In this document: piece by piece, positions 21,395-32,599 of the stretch
How positions within the stretch are numbered: the first letter of the stretch is position 1
Layout: each line of letters begins with the position of its first letter
Origin: Peromyscus leucopus
Lineage: Eukaryota > Chordata > Mammalia > Rodentia > Cricetidae
Assembly: GCF_004664715.2 (NCBI RefSeq)
Contig: NC_051073.1
Span: 59,870,379-59,934,378 of the forward strand
Reading direction: 5' to 3'
DNA: 64,000 bases
Translations under genes and position numbers: made by a program
Notes under the pieces: generated by a model
The model's database searches: none
What the model was told of the DNA's origin: nothing
What the model saw: only the letters and a program-made list of their open reading frames with translations

Positions 21395-22310
21395 CCCCCG
21401 CCCTGCCAGAGAACAGGGCAGCCGAGATAGCTTGGACAGGTAAGAAGACAAAGGAAAGCAAGGCCGTTTTATTTTCACTCATCATTGATAGACTCCTAAC
21501 ACTTTACCTAACTACTTCTAAGAACATAGTTTGAGCACGTAAATCTCGTTCTTAGATATTAACCAAATTTAGCCCTCAGTTGATTCCCTGTTAGTGACTT
21601 CCCTTTTGGGTTGCAGATGATGGCTGACAATTACTGCTCTTTTGTGTGGATCTTATTGCCCTTCCTTTGACCCTGAGGGAATTCAAACCTGGTGACCTTG
21701 CCTTAGCCAGAGCATTGCTGTTGCATGGGTATATAACTGTAAACCTCAGAGACCTGAGGAGAAGTAGATTGAAGAACTAGAAGAGAGAGCTAGAAGGATG
21801 AGATGGAAGATGAGGAAGAGCCAGGTGGGCAAGAACAAAATAAGGAAGAACAAGAGGAGAAAGAAGGAGATGGGAGAGGAGCTGAGATGGGAAGGAACTA
21901 GATGGATGAGGACCTAGATGGGGCAGAACTAGATGAAGGAATGAAGATAGAACTTAAAGGGAACAGCAGATAAGTGCAGAGAGAAATCAGGCAAGAAAGG
22001 AGCTAAATAAGAGAGCAAGAAAAGAAGTTGTGTACAGAGAGAACTGACTCAGAAGAAGAAAGTGAATGGACAAAAGAGTTTTGTGTACATAGATTTCATT
22101 GAGAATCCCTCAGATTAATCAATCTGCCGTTGGTAGCTTCTCTTCTGGAACTCTGGGAGAAGGCTATCAAGGGGCTGGACCCCAATAGCCTTCATTAGTC
22201 TCATTATTTCTTTGTTGATTGTTACGGATCCTCGGCGCCTCTTATAGCTATAAACTAGCGAATTGACGGTGGATTGGTCGCCCCCTCTAGACAAGTGTAT
22301 GCGTTACTTT
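21395..22310. mobile_element. LTR-like element with GA-rich internal repeats
   Basis: Purine-rich sequence at 21760-22080 repeats GAACTAGAAGAG and GAACTAGATG words; flanks are CpG-containing and unlike neighbours (TTACGGATCCTCGGCGCC). It resembles a rodent ERV LTR, but I cannot name the family or fix the ends. Confidence 0.35.
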
Positions 22311-22339
22311 GGTATGGATGGGACCAAAAGCCTGATAGA

Positions 22340-22560
22340 GCAACTTAAAGGAGGAAGGACTTACTTGATTCATCAGTTCAGAGGGTTAGGACCAGCATGA
22401 CAGGGAAGGCATGGCAGAGGCCTTCAGTTCACATCGTAGTAGAGGAGGGAGCAGAAAGCAGGAAGCCAGGGATATACCCCTAAGTACCTGACAACCGTGG
22501 CTGACTTTACCCAGCTCCCAAAGTTTCCAGCACCTCTCAAAATAACAGTATTAGGAACTA
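22340..22560 (+). mobile_element. Rodent interspersed repeat (family E, copy 4), partial
   Basis: AGGAGGAAGGACTTACTTGA, CAGGGAAGGCATGGCAGAGG. A decayed relative of the copies above. Confidence 0.4.
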
Positions 22561-22631
22561 AGCCGTCGAATGATGAGTCTATGATTCTCAGTTGCTACTC
22601 TTGAGACGTGTTTGCACTGTTGCAGGAATCC

Positions 22632-23093
22632 TAGATGGTCTTATTAAAACAAAAAACAAAAAAAAAAACCTGGAGCCAGATATCAGGGTGGAAGATCTCT
22701 GAAAGATCAGAGAAGCAGAGCATGCCACAGCTACCACCTCTTATCTTACCAACTCCTCAGCCTGAAAGTGTCCGAGTTCCTGTCTCCTCCCCTATATTCC
22801 TTTCCCCGCCCAGCCACATCACTTCCTGTCTCAACCTTCCTAGTGCAGGATTAAAGGTGTGTGATCCAAGTGCTGGAATTAAAGATGTGTGCCACCATGG
22901 CCTGGCTCTCTTTCTCTTTTAGACTGGATTGATCTCATGTAGCCCAGTGTGGCCTTGAACTCACAGAAATCCAGATCCCGAGTGCTAGGATTAAAGGTGT
23001 GTGCCACCACTGCCTGACCTCTATGTTTAGTCTATTGGCTGTCTTTGCCCTCTGATCTTCAGGCAAACTTTATTAAGAGTCACCACAACATGA
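22632..23093. mobile_element. Composite B1-containing repeat (family C, copy 3)
   Basis: ATGGTCTTATTAAAACAAAA start, internal GGATTAAAGGTGTGTGCCAC, end TTCAGGCAAACTTTATTAAG. Confidence 0.6.
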
Positions 23094-23101
23094 AGAACTG
23101 T

Positions 23102-23146
23102 ATTAAAGGGTCGCAGCATTAGGAAGGTGGAGAACCACTGGTCTAG
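23102..23146 (-). mobile_element. Charlie-type (URR1-like) DNA transposon end
   Basis: TAAAGGGTCGCAGCATTAGG ... GGAGAACCACTG is the inverted end of the same family as 48297-48515. Confidence 0.6.
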
Positions 23147-23640
23147 ACCCTAATTTTCTTGATTGTTCAGTGGTGTTTTCTTTTTCCTTTGAGCTTTACA
23201 TGATGGATGACAGCTGCTGTCAGCTTCAGGCTCATTTCTGGCAAGAATATCCAGTGATAATATATATTACTCATCAATAATGGGATACATGGGAACAAGG
23301 TGTTCAGAAAAGCCCTAGGAGTCCTTCTGACTGGAAAAGTCTAGGTTGTTGTTGCAACCAGGAATAAACTCCCAATACACTGAGGGCTAAGCCAGGTCAC
23401 GTGCTCCACATTTAGCTAGAGGTGATCATTATCTCAGCTTTCATTGGCTTGTTCCCAAGGGAGCTTCGGGATGCTTTTAACAGAAGAAGGGAAAAGGATT
23501 CTGGACAACTGAAGGCTGTTACATACTTGCTGTACAACCTAGAGGTCTGCAAGTTAACCGTTTTTCTCTTTGGTCTTTGTAGGTAATTGTTTCTTTAAAT
23601 ATATGAAGAGCAGGGAAGTCATTATTAGTGGAAATACAAA
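23147..23640. other. No gene or repeat recognised
   Basis: Apparently unique intergenic DNA. Confidence 0.4.
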
Positions 23641-23647
23641 GAAGGTT

Positions 23648-23818
23648 AAGCTCGGCGGTGGAGGCACACACCTTTAATCCCAGCACTCAGGAGGCAGAGC
23701 CAGGCAGATCTCTGGGAGTTCGAGGCCAGCCTGGGCTACAGCGCGAGTTTTAGGAAAGTTGCAAAGCTACACTGAGAAACTCTGTCTTGAAAAACAAACA
23801 AACAAACAAACAAAAGAA
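23648..23818 (+). mobile_element. B1 SINE with (CAAA)n tail
   Basis: GCTCGGCGGTGGAGGCACAC to CTCTGTCTTGAAAAAC, then CAAACAAACAAACAAA. Confidence 0.9.
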
Positions 23819-23884
23819 GGTAAAATGGACCCAAGCACACTCGGCCTTCACTAAATAAAAATTTATTTTATTTTACTTATTTAT

Positions 23885-24022
23885 TTGCTTTTTGAGACAG
23901 GGTCTCTCTGTGTAGCTCTAGGTAACCTGAAGCATTCTGTAGACCAGGCTGGCCTCAAACTCAGAGATCCACCAGCCTCTGCCTCCTGAGGACTGGGTTT
24001 AAAGGCATGTGTCACCACTGGG
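23885..24022 (-). mobile_element. B1 SINE, inverted
   Basis: GAGACAGGGTCTCTCTGTGT to AAAGGCATGTGTCACCACTG. Confidence 0.88.
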
Positions 24023-24074
24023 GCCCACCCATCAAGAATTTAAATTGACTTATGAAATTAAAAAATTGAAACAG

Positions 24075-24185
24075 GGTGGACAAGAGAGCTCGGTCAATAA
24101 AGGTACTAGTCGTCAGACCTGATAACCTGAGTTCAGTACCCAGAACCAATATGGCAGAGGGAGAGAACTGAGTCCCTCCTGAGCT
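24075..24185 (+). mobile_element. B2/B3-type SINE fragment
   Basis: GGACAAGAGAGCTCGGTCAA, GATAACCTGAGTTCAGTACC and CAATATGGCAGAGGGAGAGA. Confidence 0.55.
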
Positions 24186-24239
24186 GTCTTTGCTGGGGGT
24201 CAGAAGCCTCCGTTGTCCTGAGAATTGAGTTGCTGAGAT

Positions 24240-24470
24240 AGACTTTGCTTCCTTTGTTTTGTTTTTAAACTAATCTTTTGCTTGTTTGTTTTGATTTTCC
24301 TTTTTTGTGTGTCTCTTGATTTTTGTTTTTGAGGGTGAGAGAGGTCATGAAGTTGGGTAGGTGGGGAGGATCTTGGAGGAGTTGAGAGAAGGGAAAAAAC
24401 CCATGATCAGTGTATCATATGAAACATAACATTTTAATTTAAAACAAAGGAAGAAAGGAAAAAGCAAGTT
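24240..24470 (+). mobile_element. L1 3' UTR end fragment
   Basis: GGGGAGGATCTTGGAGGAGT, CATGATCAGTGTATCATATG and TTTTAATTTAAAACAAAGG match the G-rich, then A-rich end of rodent L1. Confidence 0.6.
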
Positions 24471-24910
24471 CCTAGATGCATTTTTAGTGCTGATAGTCTA
24501 TCATCTGCTGATGGTAGCAATTAAGTTATACATCTATAATCACTGTATGGCATCACAAACATCTGTGGAAATCCCACCCTAAAACTCCAGGCAGTCTGTC
24601 ATTTTATTGAGTCCCTTTTCTCCTAGCTCTTGAGACTGGTCATCCTCATTGTCATCAGAAGAGTGAAAGACATCCCTCAGGGACCAAATGGATGTGCTGT
24701 AATCAGCCGGAAATTTCATTTCTTTTGCAGCACTTAGCTCAGTGATGGAGGCACCATGCAGAGGCCTTTTATTGGAGGATGTCTGGCCTCAACTGCAGGA
24801 AGTGATTCCGCTCAGCCAGGAATTGCCTCAAATGAACAACCCCTTTGTTCGAGGTCATGCCCTCCCCCTCCAGTGACAGATTCTGGGAGATCGCAGAGGC
24901 TCAACCTCTC
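24471..24910. other. No gene or repeat recognised
   Basis: Intergenic DNA left of the duplication. Confidence 0.4.
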
Positions 24911-25639
24911 TGGCATGGTGGGACAGGGCTGAAATCTCCGCATATAGGAGGCTGAGGCAGGAAGATGGTCAGTGTGTAGCCAGTGTGTAGCCAGCCTGGG
25001 CTACACAGTGAGACCTTCTCTCCACAAACAAATGAAATGAAAAAGTAACGTAGAGTCTCAATCTTTCTTGTACAACTCTGGGGAGCCATTTTTGCCTGTG
25101 AGCTCCGCAGGGATTAAAAGAGGCTGCTCTCGGCAGGTACCGCAGTGGCGTTATCAACTAATTCAACATCTGTTGTCTCCTTTTCACTGGTATCCACTTC
25201 AAGGTCACTTCCTGATAAACTTCCTGCACACTGTATTTCCTGTTGGAGTCTGGTCCTCAGGGAAGCTAACTCGCAATAAATGTAACCGGGGCTGACATTT
25301 TCAAGTGTCTTTTAATTACATGGGTTAAGGGCAAGTCACTGACTTGGAATAGGCATCAACTGCTTGAGCTGTATGTCTCTCATGGTCCAACTGCCGGTGC
25401 CACCTTCAAGGAATCAACAACACCTTTGCAGACTCGAATTTGTGGCATTTGGACACTAAGTATCCACAGCCAGAAACTACATTATAACATCTTTCCTCCG
25501 CAGAAGATTTTTGGGAAATCTTTTCTGCCTCCCTGAGTCAGTGATATGCCTCAAAGTAAATTAATTCTCCATCCTACTTGTCAACTGTTTTCTTAGATCT
25601 AATCGTCTGTCAGTTGTCAGCAGCAGTAAGTTTGCTGCC

Positions 25640-25985
25640 TTCATTTTAAATGCCCTTTTTTGTCCTGTCCTAGTTAAGTTGTTTGTGTGAAAAATGTGCC
25701 TTTGGGTTCCGGAGGGTGCTGGGGATCAGTTCCCCTGTGGTTTTTCCTGTTTGGAAAACAGTGTCTGGCTTGCCTCCGGATACAGAGCAACCAATCCCTG
25801 ACCCCTGCTGTTGGAGGGGTATATAAGCCCATGTTGGTCCGAATAAAGAGAGCTGCTTCCCTGACAAACTGAAACTGGGTGTCTAGAGTGCTGTTTAACC
25901 TCGGTGTCCCTCCTGGGTGTCTAGAGTGCTGTTTAACCTCGGTGTCCCTCCCCAGATTTCTTGCTCCAGCTGTGCGGGCCGCAGC
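25640..25985 (+). mobile_element. LTR fragment in copy 1
   Basis: A TATA-like box (TATATAAG, 25820) and AATAAA (25842) lie 22 bp apart after CCAATCCCTG, as in a retroviral U3/R. A 38-bp segment is duplicated (25875-25912 and 25913-25950). No retroviral genes nearby, so a solo or partial LTR. Family not named. Confidence 0.55.
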
Positions 25986-26168
25986 AGTCAGTGACTTAAA
26001 TGCATGAACGTAAATGTCAATAAGAAGGGTTCTAGTTTTATGCCAGGCAATGACCTAATATTTAAACTTTTTTTCACGTAGTTATTCCAGCTATCTTTCG
26101 CTTTTCAGCAGCTGGTCCAATGTAGTGACATAAAATGACAATAATGAGCCAGGTGTGATGGCTCACGC

Positions 26169-26345
26169 CTTTTTTTTTTTGTTTGTTTGTTTGTTTGTTT
26201 TTCGAGACAGGGTTTCTCTGTGTAGCTTTGCGCCTTTACTGGAACTCACTTGGTAGCCCAGGCTGGCCTCGAACTCACAGAGATCCGCCTGGCTCTGCCT
26301 CCCGAGTGCTGGGATTAAAGGCGTGCGCCACCACCGCCCAGCTCA
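26169..26345 (-). mobile_element. B1 SINE, inverted (copy 1)
   Basis: (TTTG)n then CGAGACAGGGTTTCTCTGTG to GCGCCACCACCGCCCAGC. Confidence 0.92.
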
Positions 26346-26911
26346 TAAAGCCTCTTGATTTATGAATTTTCTTTGTTCTGTAACCCTAAAGACTTCATAA
26401 ACTGTTACCACTTTGGGACACGGTATTTGGAGTAATCTAAGTCTGTGTTTCTGGACCGCAGTCACTCATATTTAGCGCCAGAATAAACCCTCCCATTCCT
26501 TTTGTGGTGAGAGCTGTACTGTGTCTATAAGAGCACCCCCTGCAACTTGAGTTTGAAAACATTAAGTTACACACACATATCTTAAAAGCTGTGTTTTCAC
26601 TTTCAGCGTTCTCACTGTCCTACTTCTCTTGGACCGGTAGGTGGCAGTGTAGATCTTGATTCGGGTCAGTACTGCTGCGAGCCAAGCATGCCCTGATGAG
26701 AGCCACAGAAACACAGAGAGGAGGGACCAAGAGGTAAAAATTAAGTGAAGCGTACCAACGAAATGTGAGTGTAGTTTTAAATTTAAAAAAGTGATAAAAT
26801 TGATATGTAGTGACCACTAAATACGTAAGGGAAAGGAAATGATAAAAAAAACAGGTTAAATTTATAAAAAACAAAGTCAAGGGAATAAAATGCAGACACG
26901 AGGAAGTTCTA

Positions 26912-27064
26912 TTACATTTATTTATTTACCATTTGTATCGTGTGCGCAGGTGCCACAGCAGATATGAGGGGACCGGAGGACAATTGGCAGAGCTTAGGCT
27001 GAGCTCGGGGCGTCAGTCTTGACAGCCAAGCACCTTTTCCCACCGAGGCATCTCACCTGCCCGA
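26912..27064 (-). mobile_element. B3-type SINE, inverted (copy 1)
   Basis: AGGGGACCGGAGGACAATTG and CTTTTCCCACCGAGGCATCT end in the B3 head. Confidence 0.65.
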
Positions 27065-27425
27065 GAAGACACAATCTGAAACTCAGGAGGAAACTTAAAA
27101 AAAACAAACAACTTTCAAATGATCTGAATATCATTTGTTTATTCATTCATTCACGCAATCACTATTGCCGTGTGCATGACATTGCATCCAGCACTAAGGA
27201 TGTGGCAGAGGAGCAGGGTAAGAATCCTTTCCTAAGGACCTCGTGGTCTACCGCGGGAGAAAGGCATAAGACAGGTTATGTAATGGAACAAAACATCTGT
27301 CTTAAAGGAGAAGCAGAGGGTAGTATGTGTTTAACTGGGTTTCAGAGCCCAGGGAAGCTTTGTCTGAGAAATGTGTCAAACAGGAATAAGACCTTTCAGA
27401 ATGAAAATGTAAGAAGGTCAATGAA

Positions 27426-27526
27426 GGGGCTGGTGAGATGGCTCAGGGCTTAAAAACACTGACTGTCCTTCCTTTATAGAAGCTATTAAAAACCCAAGTA
27501 TGTACTTTTTTACATTTACATTTATT

Positions 27527-27566
<40 letters not shown>

Positions 27567-27730
27567 CGTGTGTGCGTGCGCGCGCTCTCATGTCATGACA
27601 TATATGTGGAGGTCAGAGGACAACTTTCTGGATTAGTTCTCTCCTTCCACCAGGTGGATTCTGGGAATCGAACTCAGGTTGCTCAGTCTTGGCAGCAAGT
27701 GCCTTTATCCACTGAGCCATGTTGCTGGCC
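27426..27730. mobile_element. B2 head interrupted by inverted B3 with (TG)n (copy 1)
   Basis: GGGGCTGGTGAGATGGCTCA starts a B2 piece; then (TG)n with CG steps (27530-27588) and an inverted B3, ending CACTGAGCCATGTTGCTGGC. Confidence 0.75.
27530..27588. repeat. (TG)n with (CG) interruptions (copy 1)
   Basis: Alternating purine-pyrimidine run, TG units then GCGCGCGTGCG. Such runs can adopt Z-DNA. Confidence 0.95.
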
Positions 27731-28585
27731 CTGAGCTGTACATTAAACAAATGATGGGAAGACAGTTCACTGAAAAAGTACCACCAGTAAGCCAGGACTT
27801 TAAAAATATGCAGCCAATCTTGTTGGTGAAACAGCTGCAAACTAAACCTACTGTGAAGTCTCATTTTATACCTAAAAAAGAATCAGAAAAACTTTCCAAA
27901 AGTTATGAAAATCCATGCCTGCAAGGCTTTGGGAGAGGAGATATACTCATGCATTAATGAAAGCAGTGTAAATTGATCCAGTTTTTCTGAAGGGCAAAAC
28001 AGTACTTTATTGAAAGAATCATAAATATACCTAACCCCTGACCAAGGGATAGAACTTATCCTGAGGAAAAAATGTTTAATAAAAAACAAAAAAAAATGAC
28101 ATATAAAATGTTTATTTTATGATAGTAAAATGCTGGGAGAAAGCTAAGATTCTTCTGACAGTACAGATCATGGAGGGTAACTGCGGTATATTAAAATGAT
28201 ATACTCCAGTGACATGCTAAAATGATCAATATGAAAATGATGTAAGAAATAGACAATATTGGGTTAAACCATGTTACACAAAAGAGAGCCTACCAGGCTG
28301 AACACACACTCTGACTGTCCTTTAAAAGAACTGTGCATGAGTCACAGAGAGGAAAGCAGATGGAGGGAATTTTTCAAAATAGTTTCGGAACAACAGACTC
28401 GTAAATTTTTCTGTAAAGTTGTTCAATACTAGATTTTTAAAAATGTTTTAATGCTGTTATGATGACATTTTTTTCCTAGGACCCTGAACTGCCTTAAAAA
28501 ATAGTTATTACTGCTCTTCTAAACTTAGCATGTCAACTGATGACAGTGTTTCCATTTAGTTACCTGAAATTTATTGAAAAAAAAA
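27731..28585. other. Unassigned DNA within copy 1
   Basis: AT-rich; no gene or repeat recognised. The equivalent in copy 2 is about 34660-35505. Confidence 0.4.
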
Positions 28586-28589
28586 ATAT

Positions 28590-28735
28590 ATATACATTGA
28601 GACAGATTCTCACTGTGTAGCCCTCACTGACATGGAGCTCTCTATGTAAATCAGGTTAGCCTAGAAAATCACAGAGATCTGTCTCTGCCTCTTGGGTTCT
28701 GGAGTTTAAAGCCTGGGCCACTATGCCTGTCTGAA
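28590..28735 (-). mobile_element. Old inverted B1 (copy 1)
   Basis: TTGAGACAGATTCTCACTGT to GGCCACTATGCCTGTCT, much diverged. Counterpart in copy 2 at about 35513-35655. Confidence 0.65.
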
Positions 28736-28899
28736 ACTGCAGTTAGAACGGAAAAAACAGAATTGTAAAACAGATGCACGTGATGGCCATTGCTCAGTCA
28801 GACCCAGGGAATGGTCCAGCCAGAGCTGTTTCCTAGTTAGTGAGCAGGAAGGAACCTCAGGGTCCTAGCCATCAGCTGGAAAGAGACTTGCGAAACAGG

Positions 28900-29560
28900 A
28901 CTATTGTGGGGAGAAGGAGGTTAAGGTTAGGCTGTGCTCTGCTCTAAGTTCCTCCATCTAGGTTTTCATGCTGTGCCTTGCCCTGAGAGACTCTATTTTA
29001 CAAGGAGCCCCTGACTATTGTGAGGTTGGAGGATGTGCCCCCCTGGGTAGACACCACACTGCACCATTTTCCTGACACTACTCACCGGACACAGGGTGAG
29101 GGGTGGCGTATTTCTTAGGATAGAGAAGACACCAGACTATACATCTGTCAGAATAAGTTGGGAATTAAGGAGCATGTGGGCTCATTAAAATTATATCAGA
29201 AAAATTGAGCCCAACAACTTACCGGACACAACAACCCAAGGAAATGGCGTAACTCCCCCACCTGGACCTCATAAAGAGATAGACTCCTCATCCTGAAATG
29301 GTGACAGCCCCACTTATCTGCTGTAGACCATTAAATTTATGCATCAAGAGACTCACTTGGAGAGAACTCCAACCGTCGCGGGAGTTTGGTTGGGCATGGT
29401 CCCTGATGTTGATACAGCCGACTCAGATTGCTGCCTTCCAGTCTAGTCCGGTGTGCCTGTCTGGGGTTGCCTCTGTCGGTCCACGCGTTTGTTCTTCAAT
29501 TCGATTCCCGCTTGAGCCTCTGCAGCTGGAATCAACTCCAGCGCGCTCTGACTGTGCAGC
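28900..29560. other. Unassigned, possibly LTR-derived, copy 1
   Basis: Includes a CpG-bearing stretch (GTCGGTCCACGCGTTTGTTC at about 29478) unlike its neighbours. The open frame 29298-29564 is not supported as coding; its copy 2 equivalent is broken. Confidence 0.35.
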
Positions 29561-30110
29561 CTGACCCTACAGGCCCGCAGTTGGTGGGTCCCGAGAGGAT
29601 GTAAGGTGTCCAAAGGGAAGAAGGGAGTCAGGCATGATGCTTGAGAGAATCTTGTACCTCTGAATGACTAGTAGACAGGTTGCTTCTTTATTTATACTGA
29701 TTCAGAAGACAAAGTCAGACTCATGATTTAAAGGTATAGATTACATCAATTTGTCGCTGGACATACGTTTGATTTTCTATAACATGTCTAGGGGCGTAGG
29801 TTTAGTTACAATTAATAGGTACAGATAGAACAGATTTTCTTCTTATCATAGTCCCTTAACCCTATTTCAAAGACTGTATTAGACTACTTTGTTAGGGCAA
29901 GCATATTTAATATAGAACAGCCTGTTTGCAGGCTGGCAACATTTGTGGTTTCAAAGGATTAGGTAAATAGGAAATAATATCGGCGCCTGTTCAGGTGAAT
30001 CACCATGCCTTGAATAGTATACTATCAGTCCTTAGAGTACAAATTGTTATTCATTAATTAGCCTGTCATTGAAGTTTTAATTTTCTAGGAGCACACCCTG
30101 CACGTCCCCT
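29560..30110 (-). mobile_element. Possible inverted LTR (copy 1)
   Basis: On the minus strand GTATAAATAAAG (29686-29697) looks like a poly(A)/TATA-type signal followed by CTTACATCCTCTCGGGACCC. Tentative; ends and family are unknown. Confidence 0.3.
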
Positions 30111-30508
30111 ATTTAGCATATTACTTATTCAGCAAGCTCTGAGCATAATGTAATCTGAGCAACTCTAATCTGCTGCTAAGCTTCCTGGTTATTTGGAGCT
30201 TGTCAGTCTTCTTTAAGTTTACATTGTTTTAATCATCTTGTTTGAATTTTCTTAGGGGAACATGTACCAAGAAGATTCTGAAGTCATGGCCTCATAAAGA
30301 AAGTGTCTAGTGTCTTTGTGCTTATCACCATCTCCAGGGCATACGGAAGACTTCTGAACAGGGCCGGAAAAAATTATTTTCCTAAAAGTGAGAGGGGGAA
30401 AGAGTTCAGGACTTTCCTCAAGAGACTCAGACATAATTTTCTCGGGGAAAAAGATATTAAATGAAGTGTAATGTAGAAAGTGTCCCAAGCCTGCAACACG
30501 CAGAGACC

Positions 30509-30518
30509 GAAACCGAAA
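30509..30518 (+). promoter_or_regulatory. ISRE match in duplication copy 1
   Basis: GAAACCGAAA matches the ISRE core. The equivalent site in copy 2 (about 37439-37448) reads AAAACCGAAA, having lost the first G. Confidence 0.25.
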
Positions 30519-30954
30519 GAGAGACTGGATGCTGGCTATCATAACTTTGGGCTCAGCTCTGTGAGAACTGTGTCAAATCACTGTGCTGGCTTTATGACTC
30601 TCACTGTTTCCAGTAGACATGGCTGTGCCGATAGATTTACTGTGTGATATCTACTGTAAAATCTGAGCACCAAGATTAAGTCATTAAGATTAAAATAACA
30701 GAATTTATATTGGCCTCAGTCAGAGCTCTCAAGGAAAGCAGGGTTGTCTGGGAAATTGTTGCCCATGAAACCACGGAACCTTTATAATTTGTTAATCAGT
30801 AAATTCAGACACTGTGGAAAGAGAGAAGTGTGTTTGTTAATGTTTCTAGAGTGAGACAAATTGTATCTTCCAAACGGTGTGTTGAAGTCCCGAGTCCCAT
30901 GCTTGTGAATATGATTTATTTGGGCTATGAATTCTGCCAGCCTCTGGGCATCTG

Positions 30955-31260
30955 GGGGAGATGGTTCAGTGAATAAGAGCTTGCTGTACAAGTCAGAGGA
31001 CCTGATTTTAAATCCCAGCATCCACGTAAAAGCTAGGAATGGCCATATGTGCCTGCAATCCCAGAGCTGGGGGTCGGGGAAGGATAGACACTGGCATGTC
31101 TCTGGAGCTCCAGGTTAGCCAGCCTAGCTCACATGACCTTCAGATTTGAGGAGAGACCCTTCTCGAGAAAGCAAGATGGAGAGCAATAGAGAAGACATCT
31201 GATGTCCTCCTCTGGCTTCCACACGGGGCTTAACACCTGAGTGCACACACACCTATGTGT
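30955..31260 (+). mobile_element. B2/B4-type SINE (copy 1)
   Basis: GGGGGAGATGGTTCAGTGAA head, AATCCCAGCATCCACG, GCCTGCAATCCCAGAGCTGG, and a CA-rich end. Counterpart at about 37890-38200. Confidence 0.6.
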
Positions 31261-31284
31261 ACAAATGCCACATGTTCCAGTAAG

Positions 31285-31626
31285 GTTTTGTCACCTTGAT
31301 ATACCATCAATTAAGAAGATGTCCCCAACAGATTGGCCTGTGGGGTATTTTCATGATTAATGATTCATGTGGGAGGGTCCAGTTCACTGTGGTGAGGGCC
31401 ATCCCTGGGCACGTGGTCCTGGGTTGTATTAGAAAGCAGGCTTGCAAGCCACGAGGAGCAAGCCAGTGAGCAGCACTCCTCCATGTCCTTTGCATCAGCT
31501 CCCACCCCTGGGTTCCTGCCCTGACCTCTCTCAGCGGTGGGCTGTTACCTGAAAGTCCAAGATGAAATAACCCGTTCCTCTCAAGTTGCTTTTGGTCATG
31601 CAGAAATAGAAAACCTGACTAAGACA
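31285..31626 (-). mobile_element. Family F repeat (copy 1)
   Basis: GAGGGCCATCCCTGGGCACG, GGTCCTGGGTTGTATTAGAA and CCTGACTAAGACA match the family at 20158. Confidence 0.6.
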
Positions 31627-31849
31627 CCACATATGAGCACACACAAGTGTTTTATCACTGTAACAAAGTTAAGGTGCGCTCATACTGGGTTTGGTTGAGC
31701 TCTAACCCAAGGACCTCAAGAAACGACATCTGTGCACAGGGAGATTTTGTGTAGACACCGGGAATCAAATCAGCTTGTGATGAAGGAGGCAGAGACTGGA
31801 GTGATAGACTACCAGCCGACAAATGCCCAGGACTGAGGGAAACAAGAGG

Positions 31850-31900
31850 GAGTTTTTTTTTTTTTTTTTGGTTTTTCGAGGCAGGGTTTCTCTGTATAGT
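31850..31900 (-). mobile_element. B1 truncated by the duplication junction
   Basis: A T run then TTTTTCGAGGCAGGGTTTCT CTGTATAGT, after which the B1 stops and copy 2 begins. Confidence 0.92.
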
Positions 31901-32599
31901 GAGGCAGGAAGATGGTCAGTGTGTAGCCAGTGTGTAGCCAGCCTGGGCTACACAGTGAGACCTTCTCTCCACAAACAAATGAAATGAAAAAGTAACGTAG
32001 AGTCTCAATCTTTCTTGTACAACTCTGGGGAGCCATTTTTGCCTGTGAGCTCCGCAGGGATTAAAAGAGGCTGCTCTCGCAGGTACCAGTGGCGTTATCA
32101 ACTAATTCAACATCTGTTGTCTCCTTTTCACTGGTATCCACTTCAAGGTCACTTCCTGATAAACTTCCTGCACACTGTATTTCCTGTTGGAGTCTGGTCC
32201 TCAGGGAAGCTAACTTGCAATAAATGTAACCGGGGCTGACATTTTCAAGTGTCTTTTAATTACATGGGTTAAGGGCAAGTCACTGACTTGGAATAGGCAT
32301 CAACTGCTTGAGCTGTATGTCTCTTGGTCCAACTGCCGGTGCCACCTTCAAGGAATCAACAACACCTTTGCAGACTCGAATTTGTGGCATTTGGACACTA
32401 AGTATCCACAGCCAGAAACTACATTATAACATCTTTCCTCCGCAGAAGATTTTTGGGAAATCTTTTCTGCCTCCCTGAGTCAGTGATATGCCTCAAAGTA
32501 AATTAATTCTCCATCCTACTTGTCAACTGTTTTCTTAGATCTAATCGTCTGTCAGTTGTCAGCAGCAGTAAGTTTGCTGCCTTCATTTTAAATGCCCTT

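Larger units (their letters stand above)
24954..31900. repeat. Tandem segmental duplication, copy 1 (6947 bp)
   Basis: This block recurs head to tail at 31901-38844. It starts at GAGGCAGGAAGATGG, inside a B1-like sequence (about 24912-25045), and ends at TTTCTCTGTATAGT, inside a truncated inverted B1 (31850-31900). Everything between (LTR fragment, B1s, B3s, TG repeat, B4-type and family F repeats) is present twice in the same order. No gene is carried. Confidence 0.97.

Noticed and set aside
27613..27864. Open frame conserved in both duplication copies (also at 34559-34789)
   Set aside because: Conservation reflects the recent block duplication; most of it is B3 SINE in antisense and the two copies end differently.
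29298..29564. 88-codon frame in a CpG-bearing stretch
   Set aside because: The copy 2 equivalent is broken by indels, there are no splice or promoter signals, and it lies in probable LTR sequence.
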